Shown here: positions 33,230 through 45,225 of the stretch, piece after piece | Numbering within the stretch: the first letter of the stretch is position 1 | How the letters are laid out: every line of letters begins with the position of its first letter | Assembly: GCA_014607495.2 (NCBI GenBank) | Contig: CP053163.1 | Span: forward strand, 2,894,716-2,958,715 | Length of the DNA stretch: 64,000 nt | Source of the DNA: Carposina sasakii | Taxonomy: Eukaryota > Arthropoda > Insecta > Lepidoptera > Carposinidae | Direction of reading: 5' to 3' | The notes under the pieces: model-generated | Database searches by the model: none | What the model was told of the DNA's origin: nothing | The model's input: only the letters and a program-made list of their open reading frames with translations | Made by a program: the position numbers and the translations under genes

Positions 33230-34505
33230 CCTATATTAATTCTAAAAGGAACAATAGCATAAATTAGAATATCTACTTCTGACTCATTGGAGTATGACTT
33301 ATAACATTTGTACATATATGTAAGGTACAACTCCATCTTGAAATATTATCGTGTATCAATACAATAATTTGTTTATAACAATAAATTCGTGGCCGATCGT
33401 GTGAATACTGCAGACGTCCTCGTTGGCAGAAATGACTGGGCTGTATGGTTTGAGTCCATTGTCTCATACGTCACGAGTGTTATGACTGATTGGTTTTCGA
33501 AAGGCAAAGCTCCGCAATATTTTAACCTACCATTATGTCCCCGGCAAACGTTATATCTAACGTTATTTTGCTATACAAATAATGTCTTTGGAGTTGATAG
33601 GAAAAGGGTGAAAATTAAGAGTTATATATATATTTTTTTCAATGCCGAATTCCAACTAACAACAAATACACGTTGGGTGAACTACACCTATCGCTAACTA
33701 AGGTTTTGAAAAAAAGTTTATGACCTCAGACAAACCGAATAGACCTATACAAAAAGTTTTTCCATGGATTATCTTTTGGATTACCTTTTCAGCTCTCCTT
33801 CTTTTCGCACATTAGGATGACTACATAACTATTCTAATTCTGGTGGATAAAAAGGCACCTTCGAGCTCTTACCTAATCTGACTTCGCTGCGTCAACAAAA
33901 CTTGTATTTAAAGCACCGGCTAAATGTGAGGTTTCGCGAACTCGTTCGCATTAACGTTAACTTCAACCAATCACGTACTTTTATTAATCAAGTCATCACG
34001 CCATAATATGCTCGAGCTCGAATAACCACATCACACGCGCCTACAAAACGTGTGATAATGGACTCATACCCCCGATTAGTCACAAACCTGCGTTTAGACG
34101 TCCATGTCCCGGACACGACGTAATTATCCGCCAGTCGGGACACTCGTCATGTTTCTAATCACGTTACCGACGTGTAATTGCTGTAGGACTGGTAATCGTG
34201 GCTGTGATATCAGATGTGTATACAACTCCTAACCTAAGTTTTCACCTCGCGTTGGTCGATCTAGCTAAACAGGACTCGCTAAGACAAAAAAAATGAATAT
34301 TTTTTACAAACTGTCACACAGGTCAACTTTGTGTAATAATTGTTATTACGTAGTACTTTTCAAAAATCAAATTTTACAATATTCAAGCATAGTTAACTTA
34401 GAATGGTTCAGTTGTACATGAAGCCCATAAGCTACCTTGCTAAGACTTACTAAGAGGATTTAGCTAGAGGCTTCATATATTTTTTTACATTAACTATAGT
34501 TACAT
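33230..34505. other. No gene seen
   Basis: No repeat family is recognised. A segment at about 34070-34200 is richer in CG dinucleotides (CATGTCCCGGACACGACGTA), but nothing identifies a function. Confidence 0.35.
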
Positions 34506-34634
34506 ACGGTCACCAACCCACCTGCCCAGAGTGGGACTATGGCCACAAATCCCCCAATGGCAGTAGCCTTGTGGCATGCCCTGATAGAGGTCTACCTACA
34601 GCAATGGATAGTACGAGTACAATAGGCCGATGTA
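34506..34634 (+). repeat. Repeat A, degenerate partial copy
   Basis: GGTCACCAACCCACCTGCCC and AGTAGCCTTGTGGCATGCCC are recognisable. The terminal motif is altered (CAGCAATGGATAGTACGAGT). Confidence 0.6.
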
Positions 34635-35280
34635 ATAAAAACTGTTATAAACGCGTCCCGTTAAAACTTTCTTTGGATATAGACGTCAATTACCTACCTA
34701 GATATTATGGAGCAAAGTCGCTGCCGGCTCTCTGCTCTATGTATGCTTAGATCTTCAAAATTACGCAACGGATTTTGATGCGGTTTTTATTAGATAAAGT
34801 GATGAAGAGAAATTAAATGTTTATTATTTACTAAAAGTCCTTAATTTTAATCTAAACACACTTTAGCATACAAAACATGATGTTTCAGTAGATGAGCCTA
34901 ATAAAGCCCTTAGAATATAACCTACAATATAGAACTACTATAACCATGAGATAAGTTGCGGTCAACTGTGATATCTCATAAGGCACCCTTACAAGGGGTA
35001 GACGGATCGCACTAAATAAATCTCCGTCGAACTACCCTTGCGACTGAATAAAATATGTGTCTTTGATATATATCCATACATTGCGGGTTTTCTGTTAGTA
35101 CAGTCTATTAAATATTGGAGCGAAAAGAGAATGTAGTGTGAAGAAGTAATTTTAATCCATGAATAAGTACCCCGATGTGGTAAACGTGGCTGTGGGATCT
35201 CTTCCGTGATCTTACACCCATTTTTAGAAAGCTAGCCATATGTATTGTATGTACTAAGACATTAGTATTAAGACTTACGT
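34635..35280. other. No gene seen
   Basis: No supportable element in this stretch. Confidence 0.4.
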
Positions 35281-35302
35281 AAGTAACGAGTAAATAAGTG
35301 AC

Positions 35303-35436
35303 AACATACAAACTGCGGTCACCAACCCGCCTGCCCAGCGTGGTGACTATGGGCAAATACCCCCTATGGCAGTCTTGTGGCTTACACTGGGGGAGGCCTA
35401 CGTCCAGCAGTGGACTACAATAGGCTGATGATGATG
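35303..35436 (+). repeat. Repeat A, copy 6, 5'-truncated
   Basis: It starts inside the family (AACTGCGGTCACCAACCCGC) and ends CAATAGGCTGATGATGATG. AAGTAACGAGTAAATAAGTG (35281-35300) and AAGTAACGAATACAAATAAA (from 35437) are probably an imperfect target duplication, so truncation occurred at insertion. Confidence 0.75.
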
Positions 35437-35458
35437 AAGTAACGAATACAAATAAAGT

Positions 35459-36042
35459 AAGTCTTGATCAAGGTGAGAAGTTCATCAACGATAAAGCTTT
35501 TTAGGCAAAAATAATGTATTTTTAAATACTCGTAACTAATAAAACAAAAAAATTTGAGTGGCTACAAATTTCAATTGTTTTTCTTAGTTTTGAATATTTG
35601 ATGTGCTTGGCACACCACGTTAAAACAATAAAATTTTGTACAACAACATTTTTTTATGTTGCAAAAAAGTTGCTTTTTCCAATCCCTAGTTTTTCCTTCT
35701 ACACTGTACAGTAAGATAACAGAAAAAGTGTTAAATCGGACTCGTTGACCACCCTACAGACATTATTTATGTATGGCAACCGCGGGGCTCTACTGTTTGC
35801 CTGTGCCTATATCGACTGTATGCAAATGAGGACATAGACAATGAAACTTCGTATTTAAGTTCATCATTGTAACATTTCCGCCTATAATCGATAGGTTTGA
35901 ACTAGTCATACCGAACGCGCATCAATGACGATGACGACGACTCACCTATGTAAAAAATATAACGTCTAGGAATTTCAATTTTGTAAAGTTTTTCTTCAAT
36001 GTAATCAAATTAACTTATCCTACCCTACATTAATTTGTCACG
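35459..36042. other. No gene seen
   Basis: AT-rich sequence with a GATGACGACGAC-like run near 35930; nothing else is recognisable. Confidence 0.4.
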
Positions 36043-36445
36043 TTAAAGCCTCGAGCACACTGGCCCCTGATTACGTAAAAGTAATAGCAAAGCCGAAGCA
36101 AAGCGATAGCGAAAATTGTACAATATTCGCCTTGAAATGTCAAAGTTCCTTTGAAATTCATTTTACGTAATACGAATTTAACAAGCAATCGCTTTGCTTT
36201 TGCTAGTTAGGTAATAAGGGGACGGATGCGTATGCGTACACGTAAGCGCAGACGTACACGTACCTCTGAGTTATAATGTATAGAATTGTATAAAACAGGA
36301 CACACCGCTTGACGTCTACGCTTACGTCTACGCATACGCATCCGGTCTGCCCGAGCCTATACATTTCTATATATTACAACTTAGAGGTACGTGTACGTCT
36401 ACGCTCACGTGCACGCATACGCATCCAGTGTGCTCGGGGCTTTAA
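36043..36445. mobile_element. TTAA-flanked foldback element with nested repeat K
   Basis: The ends are TTAAAGCCTCGAGCACACTG and the reverse of TTAAAGCCCCGAGCACACTG, inverted repeats with one mismatch. TTAA at both tips is the target of piggyBac-type elements. The right half is a second inverted repeat: GATGCGTATGCGTACACGTA at about 36225 faces ACGTGCACGCATACGCATCC before 36428. Repeat K sequence fills 36064-36222. No transposase is encoded. Confidence 0.75.
36064..36222. repeat. Repeat K, copy inside the TTAA element
   Basis: AGCAAAGCCGAAGCAAAGCG and CTTGAAATGTCAAAGTTCCT are shared with 37300-37487, and the right end is CTTTGCTTTTGCTAGTTAGG. It lacks the inner piece of the right arm present in the other copy. 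Confidence 0.65.
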
Positions 36446-36614
36446 ACTATTGAACATTAAAATTATATTTTTAGAAATAAACACAAAATCTTCAAAGCTT
36501 CGTATTTAGCGTTAGTAAAATCACGAGAAGTTCGACTTCTTCTACTTCGTCCGATTAATTAAGTTCATAAATTATGTTCTATATTTTATTAGACATACAT
36601 ATATAATACATACA

Positions 36615-36790
36615 GCCTGTGTTCCCAAAATTGGGAACTAGAACTGCAGGATCTCAAATGAGATTCTACTGCCACGTTTAATATAGCGTGGTCAGATGTT
36701 AAAGATCAGTAACGAGTTGCTAGCTCATCGCGCCCAGAACGCCCCTAAATTCCTTAGTAGATTTTTACGATATACCAATATTCTATTAAT
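36615..36790 (+). repeat. Repeat F, diverged copy
   Basis: CTGTGTTCCCAAAATTGGGA, ACTGCAGGATCTCAAATGAG and CCACGTTTAATATAGCGTGG are in family order; the 3' core is decayed. Confidence 0.55.
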
Positions 36791-37299
36791 AGGTTCCATA
36801 TTAAAGGTATTGCGATATATACTATTATAGGTCCCATATACAACATTAATAAACATAGGGCAATATAATAAGAACCGGACATCACAGACCAACGTCAACA
36901 TCTTCAAGTCGCCTTCACTGCGTAAAATACGGCAATGCCGGCCCCATTCCTCTCGCTAAGCCGTAAACCAACATCGGACATATATCAGCTCTCCAAATGT
37001 CAATAAATTCTCATACTATTTGTTGTTCCTCGCTTCCATTTAACATATAAAAATAGATATTGATACATTGGCATGCGCCGGAGTGCGTCACTGTGTATGT
37101 TTCGAGACACATGATAATATTTATATGTCGGTTTCTAGGAGATCGGTTTGAAAACAGATTATTCGGAAATGTTAAATCTCTGATACTCTTATAGGCTATG
37201 GGACTTTGGGAGAAGTATAATAGACCTGTTTCACTCCAGTAAACCACATTAATGAAAAAAGTTTTATTATGCTTAGGCGAAGACAAAAATGACATAACA

Positions 37300-37487
37300 G
37301 CCCCCTGTTCACCTAATTTGCAATAGCAAAGCCGAAGCAAAGCGATAGCGATAATTGTACAATATTCGCCTTGAAATGTCAAAGTTCCTTTGAAATTCAT
37401 TTTTACGTAATACGAATTTGACAAGCAATCAGCGATTTTTGTACAATTTTCGCTATCGCTTTGCTTTTGCTAGTTAATAAAGGGGCC
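37300..37487. mobile_element. Repeat K foldback, complete copy
   Basis: The left arm (AGCAAAGCCGAAGCAAAGCG, ATAGCGATAATTGTACAA) is inverted in the right arm (TTGTACAATTTTCGCTATCG, CTTTGCTTTTGCTAGTTA). Outer tips are GCCCCCTGTT and AAAGGGGCC. Confidence 0.65.
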
Positions 37488-37539
37488 GATTAATGACCAC
37501 AAATCCCCCCCACAACAAATCGTTAGCCTTCCCTATGCC

Positions 37540-37720
37540 ATAATCCTACGACTACGTTTAACATAGCGGGATCACATGATAATGTTTAGTGACAAGTTGC
37601 TAGTTCATCACATGACATGACAATGAGAGACACATGAGAGAACGCCCCTGAGTTCCTTAGTAGACGATAGTCCTTAGAAGACTAACGACGGAAGATGCAG
37701 CTGATGTATTCAAAATCTTT
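37540..37720 (+). repeat. Repeat F, copy with duplicated inner motif
   Basis: CACATGATAATGTTTAGTGA, GAACGCCCCTGAGTTCCTTA and GATGCAGCTGATGTATTC are in order. CACATGA recurs near 37607-37640 and lengthens the spacer. Confidence 0.55.
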
Positions 37721-38704
37721 TTAACCAATATAATATTAAAAAGAGCTATAAGATGCCCCAGCAATAAAAGTAGGTACACAAGTCACTATCGCTAGTTGTA
37801 TCGACGGCACTTGGCTCACGCTCAAATTGTTATTCAATTTATTTTCAATTTTACCGCGGCCTCCTTACGAGCATAGACCAGTTCGAGGACAGAGACTACG
37901 TTTATTCATTATTAGTTATTTATTTGTTGCAAGCAATTGTTTCTATCTCAACATCTGTCTGTGTGTGCTTAATTCTTATGAATGAAGTACCTTAGCTAGC
38001 CGGAGTTGTTAATTTTACAGAATAATTTGGATTTTTCTCTTACTTACCCTTAAATTTGAGACAGGGATTTTGATATTTGGTAGGTCTCTTGACTTAGATA
38101 GCAGAAAAACCAATATGAATTCATAGCAATTGTATTCAATTTAGTCCATTGCTGAAGAGCCTTAGTTCTGCTGTCCCTGACAATCTAATATCGTATTGAC
38201 GTTCGTTGACGTGAAAAATCTTCTAATAGCTATTCATAGCTAATAGCTATTACTCGTAGACGATTAATCAGATAGGTACGTTAAATGAATACTTCCTTTT
38301 AAAAGAAATGGTACCATGACTTCAAAAAATTCTTTCAAAACCCATTTCTGATTTTAATGCATCAAACCAAGTCTCTACATCTACAATACTCTATCAAGTT
38401 GACAGAGAGCAGGCGCCGCAGAGCAGTTCAAACGTCAAACGCTATTTCTGCTGGGACTGCGCGAGATAAGCCCCCTCCCCCCTTTCGTAGCCCCCCTGAA
38501 ACGCCTACCACCCACCCCTTTTCAGCCAAGTACTTATAGTTACTGTAAAAATGTCTAGTGCTTCAGCTTTAGTGTTCGAGAATTTTTTTGGGAGAGACGA
38601 GAATAAGTTTTGAGGATAAAATCGTTATGTTTACGCAATTAATACATTACCCTAATAATTTACTTAGGTATCCGACAGTTAGATAGGTACAATAGAACTA
38701 CACT
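37721..38704. other. No gene seen
   Basis: A C-rich run at about 38465-38520 (CCCCCTCCCCCCTTTCG) is the only compositional oddity. The 60-codon frame across it has no domain. Confidence 0.4.
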
Positions 38705-38780
38705 TGATCCCGGGTTGATGCAGGGCTTCACTGGACTACATCAGCTGGATCTCCTTCCATGTATGTCGTAACGTTCTATA
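38705..38780 (-). repeat. Repeat F, reverse fragment
   Basis: CGGGTTGATGCAGGGCTTCA and CATCAGCTGGATCTCCTTCC are the reverse start of repeat F. Confidence 0.55.
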
Positions 38781-39544
38781 GACACCAATTTAGGAACACA
38801 TCGTATAATTATGTTTATAATATAATCTATACTACTTGTCGAAAATTCAATATGCACTTCTGAGATTTTGGCTGCCAAAGATATCCGAGAAAATTCGTCG
38901 TCATCAAAAACATATAGCAAAATCTACAGCTTTTAAATGTTTTACAACTCATTTACAGTTTTTGAGAGGTACAGTTAGCAGCAAAAAAACGCCTTTTAAA
39001 GATACAACCGGTCAAAAACCACAAGTCATCGTGTACGACATCTCAGAAATGAAAATAGAAGAGTGTTTAAAATGAAGATGTTATCTACCACCGCACGACC
39101 GCGACAGATGGAATCGATATGACGATACCTAAAGTGATTATTATCGAGAAAAAAAATGCTGCCTGATTATGTTGCTGACTGTACTCAGGTATCTGATGTT
39201 TGAAAATAGCTTCGCATTAATTTTGATAGATTTCCTTGTAGACCCTTCAAATTTAAAATGAAAAGGATTCAAAAAGTGTATGTAATGGTTGTTTTTCAAA
39301 ATATTTGTTTACATTGCTTTTTATATAGAGCAGCGAAGTTTGTACTAGCTTAGTATTCATCAATAGGATTGTACAATATGAAAGTCTGGAAAATATTCAT
39401 TGTAAATACCTAATTTGAACTGACTAGTCTAGCCTGGACTAATAGTTGCCCACAGCTTTTTCTAAGTATAATAGAATAAATTCTTCAGAATTTTTCCTGT
39501 TCCAGTAAGAATATTCTGATGCGGGTCCTAACAATAAATAAAAT
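38781..39544. other. No gene seen; one unexplained 79-codon frame
   Basis: The frame at 38836-39075 opens with TTG. It reads as a basic peptide (EKIRRHQKHIAKSTAFKCF) with no domain I recognise. An intact ATG or conservation elsewhere would be needed to call it. Confidence 0.3.
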
Positions 39545-39875
39545 AAAAGAATACATCAGCTGCATCTCCTTCCGTGCATGTCATAAGAGTCGACTAAGGA
39601 ACTAGGGGATTTCTCTCAAGCCAAGAGTTGCCAACTTGTCAGAGTGAACTAAAATCCCTTTAAAAGCTTTTACGCCAAAACTACTGCACCGATTCAAACA
39701 ATATTTGGTAAACAGGTAGTAAAAAGACCCTCAGAAAGGACAAAGGCTACTTTTTAATGCAAAAAAGGCTAATAAAGGAGTTGAAACAAGGGATTAAATT
39801 TTGTATGGAAATTCGTTATTGTCAGAAATAATCGTTCGTAATCTAGTTATTCTGTAGTCCACGCAACAGCTAGTA
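39545..39875 (-). repeat. Repeat F fragment followed by an E-like fragment
   Basis: CATCAGCTGCATCTCCTTCC and AAGAGTCGACTAAGGAACTA are reverse repeat F. From about 39655, AGGACAAAGGCTACTTTTTA and GTAGTCCACGCAACAGCTAG belong to a diverged relative of repeat E. Confidence 0.55.
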
Positions 39876-40254
39876 TTTAAATACGAGTATGTAGTAGAAC
39901 AACTTTACATCTGTCAAAAATTCGACACAGAATCCTTTAGCAAATCCGTGTCTAACCCGCGTCAGGGTTGTCACATGTCACATTACGGCACACAAAGTCG
40001 GTGCAGCTCGGTCCGTTTCAGTTCAGTTCGGTGCAGCCCTGACATGCGGAAGTGACACTTTTGACGCGCGTTCGGTGTCTATTGCGGGAATTTGCATGTT
40101 TTTGAATTGACGCCATTTAGGACGGACGTTGTGTCTTGCTTGTTTGTTTTAGGCGTCAACATCCCTGACTACAATACTTCTGTTATAACATCTAGAACCA
40201 ATTTGCCTCGTACTATATCTCTCTACATATTGGGTTATTGGTATATTAGGTATA

Positions 40255-40375
40255 TTGAAAGATAAACTGAAATATAAAGTTGATGCTGTCTCGATCTTGG
40301 TCAAGTTTTAGAGAAACACAGCATAAACTTTATCCTTCAGATAAGCTATCTGACCATTGTAAAAATCGGCTCTTG
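40255..40375. mobile_element. Repeat L, copy 1
   Basis: The core TGCTGTCTCGATCTTGGTCA, AGTTTTAGAGAAACACAGCA and the end TATCTGACCATTGTAAAAAT recur at 42195 and 57998. The two sides are loosely inverted (GATGCTGT against ACAGCAT). Confidence 0.55.
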
Positions 40376-40730
40376 CTAAACATAGACGGTTAGTTAAATA
40401 TTCTATACTCATCTTTATGAGCAAGTCTGACATACTATTAGCGAGATAAACTTCGCGTCATTACAATTGGTCCTTCGAGCTGGACTTTTGAAGGCACCTA
40501 GTTTCATTAACAATTAGTTTGAAAGGCACCAAAATGGTTAAAAATATGTGATTAAACTGAAAACATCCCCTCTGTCGCATAAAACAGGGTATTTAATGAT
40601 ACCACCATTTTGTGAAGTTTTTCCTTGTATATTGTACACAAAAAATACAAAGTAATTAATATAACTTGATATGCAGATATAAAATATACAAAAGTTTCAT
40701 CATATTTATGTGGATGACTCCCTCTCTTTT

Positions 40731-40790
40731 TCATCTAGTTTTTCACGAAAGCTCCTTTACTATATTTTCCACGAAAGCTCCTTTACTACT
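40731..40790 (+). repeat. Short tandem duplication
   Basis: CACGAAAGCTCCTTTACTA occurs twice with a spacing of 29 bases. It looks like a simple local duplication. Confidence 0.7.
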
Positions 40791-41082
40791 AACAGCCCTA
40801 GTCGACCACCGTGCTATCTCGATTTATTCGAATGATTACTACTCGTTCGAAATTTATATCGATTTTAACTGAATCGATTTCCTTGCATTGTTCCAGATAG
40901 CTGCAGCGGCTTTGAGTGCATCTTTGTGTCGCGTCTCTTTCGCTCGATAACGTTAATTGACGGTGCAGACAGAGATAACGAATATCGGGATGTTTACGGG
41001 AAATTGTGGTAGGTCAAGTAAGTAACTACTTGATAAATAGGACAAATTAGAGCTTACCTTTCAAGGTTTTTGTACATTTGAA

Positions 41083-41600
41083 GCTGTGATAGCCTAGGGT
41101 TGCCAACCGTCCTATTTTCCCAGGACATGTCCCGCTTTTTGGGCTGTCCTGGATAGTTTTTAAGCATAGTCTTGAGTTTTACAGTCCTGACACATTCACT
41201 ATCGGCAGATTTTCTAAGGGTGCCGACATCGGGTCTACGCCTAGTGCCATGACGCAAATAAGCGTCAGCGGCACCTATAGAAAGCCTAAAAGACGCAAAT
41301 ACGTAGTCTCTGGTACTGAATGTATTAAAGACCTATGTTTTGAAATTCGCACGCCACTAACTCTCCAATCGTATTGTCAGTGGACTCGCACATGTATAGC
41401 CCTGGCTTTAAAATCGAAATGTCCTGGTATTTCTTCTTCAAATCCTGGTTTTCAAAGTTTTGACATGGCAACCCTATGATAGTCCAGTGACGAGCCTAAG
41501 ACGAGCGCCTTCCAGTCGGACGGCACACGTACTGGCCTGTACCACTGAATTTATTTAATGTACGAATTTTAATATTTTACTCGTAAAACTGTCACTTTAC
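41083..41600 (+). repeat. SINE G, copy 4, split by a hAT-like element
   Basis: GTGATAGCC at 41086-41094 is the start of SINE G. After the inserted element the sequence resumes with TGATAGTCCAGTGACGAGCC, CTTCCAGTCGGACGGCACAC and GGCCTGTACCACTGAATTTA, an old diverged SINE head and body. Confidence 0.65.
41095..41476. mobile_element. hAT-like non-autonomous element
   Basis: The terminal inverted repeats TAGGGTTGCCA and TGGCAACCCTA are perfect over 11 bases. The flanks TGATAGCC (41087-41094) and TGATAGTC (41477-41484) match at seven of eight positions, as expected for an 8-bp hAT target duplication. The 382-base element encodes nothing convincing; two short frames inside read across CAGGAC-type repeats. 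Confidence 0.75.
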
Positions 41601-42194
41601 TATACCCAAGGAGGGGTAGCGTCAGGCAGGCATCCGTAAAACAAACGCCAACACCTTGGCAATATGACTTTCGATAGAACTAATAAGATTAGGGCAGGAT
41701 GATAGTGATGTAATTTAAAATGGAAAGCCGTTTTACATAACATTTACTTTTGCATTACAATTCAGCGTGTTATATTTATAATATGCCTTCGACATGCGTA
41801 CTAGGTATGCATTGAGGCTAAGTTTAAACAGATATTTTTTTTCTAGACTGCGGAACTCTGAAAAAGTGGGTTTCTAATGTAAACCAACAAGATACATGAC
41901 ATTGAAACCCGGGCCCGTATCCTCAACTCGCACGTCATATAAAACTCTTATGAGATGTAAATATACGTGTCGACGACTGTGACAGCTTTAAGGGTGCTGT
42001 TAGATTTAAGTTACTATTTGCGCTAATGTCTCGCTATGGATAATAAACACAAAGTGTAAAAATCTTCTGTGATGTTATTTTCATATTAATTTGTTGTCTT
42101 ATTGATATTATTCTTTCTATCTATCGGCCCGTGGTGCTCTGTCTATCCCGTAAGGGATAAAGGCGTGATTATATGTACCTATATGTATGATATT
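41601..42194. other. No gene seen
   Basis: No assigned repeat or gene. The left edge still contains diverged SINE-like sequence. Confidence 0.4.
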
Positions 42195-42308
42195 TTTTCC
42201 AATGGTCAGTCAGACCACTACCTGAAGATATGCTATCTCTATCTTGACCAAGTTTTAGAGAAAAACAGCATCTAAGTAATCCTTCAAATAGTTTATCACC
42301 ATTGGAAA
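42195..42308. mobile_element. Repeat L, copy 2
   Basis: TTTTCCAATGGTCAGTCAGA on the left and TATCACCATTGGAAA on the right are inverted ends. The core CTATCTCTATCTTGACCAAG and TTTTAGAGAAAAACAGCATC links it to the other copies. Confidence 0.6.
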
Positions 42309-42815
42309 TGTACTAAGGTTTTCACTGGAGTTGGCATAATAAAGTATTTAAGCCTAAAACTACATTGATCTTCTGTGCGTCTGAACAGCTAATAAAATAA
42401 TATTTTATGAAAGTTTTTCCAATATAGTATCACAAATTATTATCAACATAACTGCATGTGAGTACATAACATATTTAACAAGTACTTAAAGTATTCTTAA
42501 AAAATATAGCTTCTGCATAAAGCTAAGATATCCCCTTATGAAATCTCTTTATACAACATCGGCCCTACCCTGGTGTCTCATACGGGGTGGCATAGGCGTA
42601 CTTCATACATTATTCACGTATATGTCTCATACATATCCACTGTGATCAAAGGCAATTGAGATGTCTGGGTGTACGTCACTGGTTTAAAATGACGTGTGAT
42701 GGATTTACGTGATGTGATCGGCACATATATTTTAGGTAATGTGAAAATGTTTTCATCTATTTTTTTAATTCAATCAGCCTTATGATTTTCCTATTTTTTA
42801 CTCATTTATAAAATA

Positions 42816-43045
42816 TAGTGGACACCTGCGACTTCGTCCGCGTGGGCTGCAGAAAGAACAAAATGTCGAAATTATACGGGATAAACATATTTTCCCGGGA
42901 TAAAAAGTAGCCTATGTGTTAATCCAGGGTGTCAGCTAACTCTATACCAAATTTTATTATAATCGCTCCAGCCGTGTTTACTTGAAAAAGTAATAAACGT
43001 CCATCTATCCATCCATACTTACAAACTTTCGCCTTTATAATATTA
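42816..43045 (+). repeat. Repeat E, copy 6
   Basis: AGTGGACACCTGCGACTTCG, TTCCCGGGATAAAAAGTAGC and ACAAACTTTCGCCTTTATAA with TATTAGTAAGA at the 3' end make this an almost complete copy. Confidence 0.78.
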
Positions 43046-43486
43046 GTAAGAGCGTAGAGGAATAAATCTTATTCCTCTATGGTAAGAGTAAGACTAGGTC
43101 ACGCAGGTAGGTACCTTATATTTAATTTTGCTTACTATTAAATAACATAATAAAAATTATCTCATTTTATATTAAGTTATCATAAAGTAAGATAGGTAGG
43201 TACAACATTCTTCGTAGAACGCAAAAAGAACTAATTTTCCGTTCCCAAAAACATTTTGATCCTTAATTGTCTATTAATATTTTAACTTCCGAAGAAAAAA
43301 TTAAAAAGCCAAAGGAGACAAAATGGAGCGTTCCTTGTTTCCTTAATAATTTGGGCTCTTTTGAAGTCCTTTAAGAATCACTAAGGAGATTACAGTTCAT
43401 TAACAATTCTCACTTGAATTTGCCTTCGAGATTAAAGTAAGCCCTCTAGCAGTCGTGTTGACTGCTATATTGTTTATCTATCTATC

Positions 43487-43815
43487 TATACAGATAATAA
43501 AAATGTAACGGATCGCTGTCTGTACATGGAAGATATATAAGAAAAAATATTATAAGAGAACTTTATCAACGCAATAGCACCTAAAACAATGATTTTTGAA
43601 ATTTTTATCTGATTGTCGGTTTGTCTATGCGTATGTGCACGCTAATCTCAGAAACGGCTAAACCGATTTCGGTGCAGTTTTCAGGAATATATTGTGACAG
43701 GTCCCACTTAACATATAGGCTACTTTTTATCCCGGGAAAATGATTTTATCCCGGATAATTTCGACATTTTGTTTTTTCTGCAGTCCACGCGGACGGAGTC
43801 GCGGGCGTCCACTAG
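43487..43815 (-). repeat. Repeat E, copy 7 (reverse)
   Basis: TTCTGCAGTCCACGCGGACG and TCGCGGGCGTCCACTAGT mark its head at the right. AGAAACGGCTAAACCGATTT and ATACAGATAATAAAAATGTA lie toward its 3' end at the left. Confidence 0.75.
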
Positions 43816-44390
43816 TATTTTAAGAAGTATCTTGTAACACGGCCATTATCCCCAAGGAAACAAGGCAGAAGTGGGCAATTTACACACTAACCTTCACCAG
43901 TTAGTTAGCTCTCACGTGGTAGGGGGTGAGCCTAGCGTCGATTTTTAGGCACAAATACTCAATCTACCGACTAGTATTGAATGAATTGGGAAATATTTCC
44001 AAGAGATTTTAAATAGCTAAATAGTATAAGCTATTAGCGCCAGATACAGATGCAAACTGTAATGCTGTGTCAAAACTCAAGCGCAGCAAACCCACTAACC
44101 CTATGTTTAAAATGTCCCCTGAATTATTAGCCCAGGGCTGTAGTCTGTTAATTATAAATCCTTTTGATAACTGCTCAAAGGGTTGACACAGCAAAGACTT
44201 TGTATCTTGAAGGTAGTCTTAGCTTAGCTAAATCTCTTTGAAGATCATCTTACGGTTACCGGGAGTGTCCCGACATTCATTCCCGCCACTGCTACTCATG
44301 TAAGCTGTATGGAGCAGGATGGACAAAGGCGACCAGAAAAATGCACGGTATGTGAGAACCTAACAAGCTACCATAAAATATTAGGGACCG
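43816..44390. other. No gene seen
   Basis: No recognised repeat or coding sequence. Confidence 0.4.
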
Positions 44391-44460
44391 ATTTTTCCAA
44401 TGGTTGTATAGGTATAGCTAATCTGACGGTCAAATTTGATGTTGTCTTTACGAGTATCCT
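44391..44460. repeat. Repeat L, fragment
   Basis: GATTTTTCCAATGGTTGTAT and TTGATGTTGTCTTTACGAGT resemble one half of repeat L. Confidence 0.4.
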
Positions 44461-44999
44461 AACCTTTTTTATCTTTATTTATATTTAGGGGCTTTGTTTG
44501 ATACACACAGCCATCACACCCGCTCTGTACTTGAACAAGAAGAAGGCATCAATTTTATTTTTCAGATACTGTAGCAAACCATTGAAAATATACCCTAAAA
44601 CTAATAGAAATACCAAAATATGATGATGACATATAAAATTAGGCACCCACAAAGAAAATTTATACAGGTGGACAAATAAAATCGACAATTAATTTACATC
44701 GTAGTGATTATTATCATTTCAGTTGGTCAAGTTCATTCATTTTAATTCAATCTTAGCCATTAGTTCGTTCTAAGTTCATTAATTCTAATTCAATCTTGTC
44801 TAGTTCTCCCTACATATTTGCCGATAGGCCGGGAGCTAACCGCATAATTTGTCAAGCCCCTAATTAATAAACTAACATCCCGAGACTTACCTCCGCCCGC
44901 GGCTATGTCTGACTATTACGGTTGTAATTCTAATAGGGATTTATAATTAAATGGAAGACATTGTTTTGTTGCCACAGAATATTCCGTTTGTTTGATATT

Positions 45000-45110
45000 T
45001 ATTATATACTCACAAATAGTCCTCAGTTTTGGAGAGCTCATGCACTGTTGTCCTCTTTGGAATCTAAACTGCACTTTCTAAAACTACCCTCAATTGTCCA
45101 ATATACAACA
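45000..45110 (-). repeat. 3' LTR of the mag-type element
   Basis: On the minus strand it begins TGTTGTATATTGG and ends GAGTATATAATA. At 111 bases it is unusually short for an LTR. Identical by eye to 49291-49401. Confidence 0.93.
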
Positions 45111-45112
45111 TG

Positions 45113-45123
45113 CCTTCCCCCTT
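45113..45123 (-). promoter_or_regulatory. Polypurine tract (plus-strand DNA primer)
   Basis: The minus strand reads AAGGGGGAAGG, then CA and the first base of the 3' LTR. This is the expected site where the RNA resists RNase H and primes second-strand synthesis. Confidence 0.8.
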
Positions 45124-45225
45124 AGATAGTTCTATATTATCGTCTTTTTAAATCACAACACTTCATTTTAACTATATATACACTATATTCTATTACTAAT
45201 GTCTATTAAACTTTAATTACACACT

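Noticed and set aside
37011..37424. 137-codon minus-strand frame
   Set aside because: Ends inside repeat K; no recognisable protein family.
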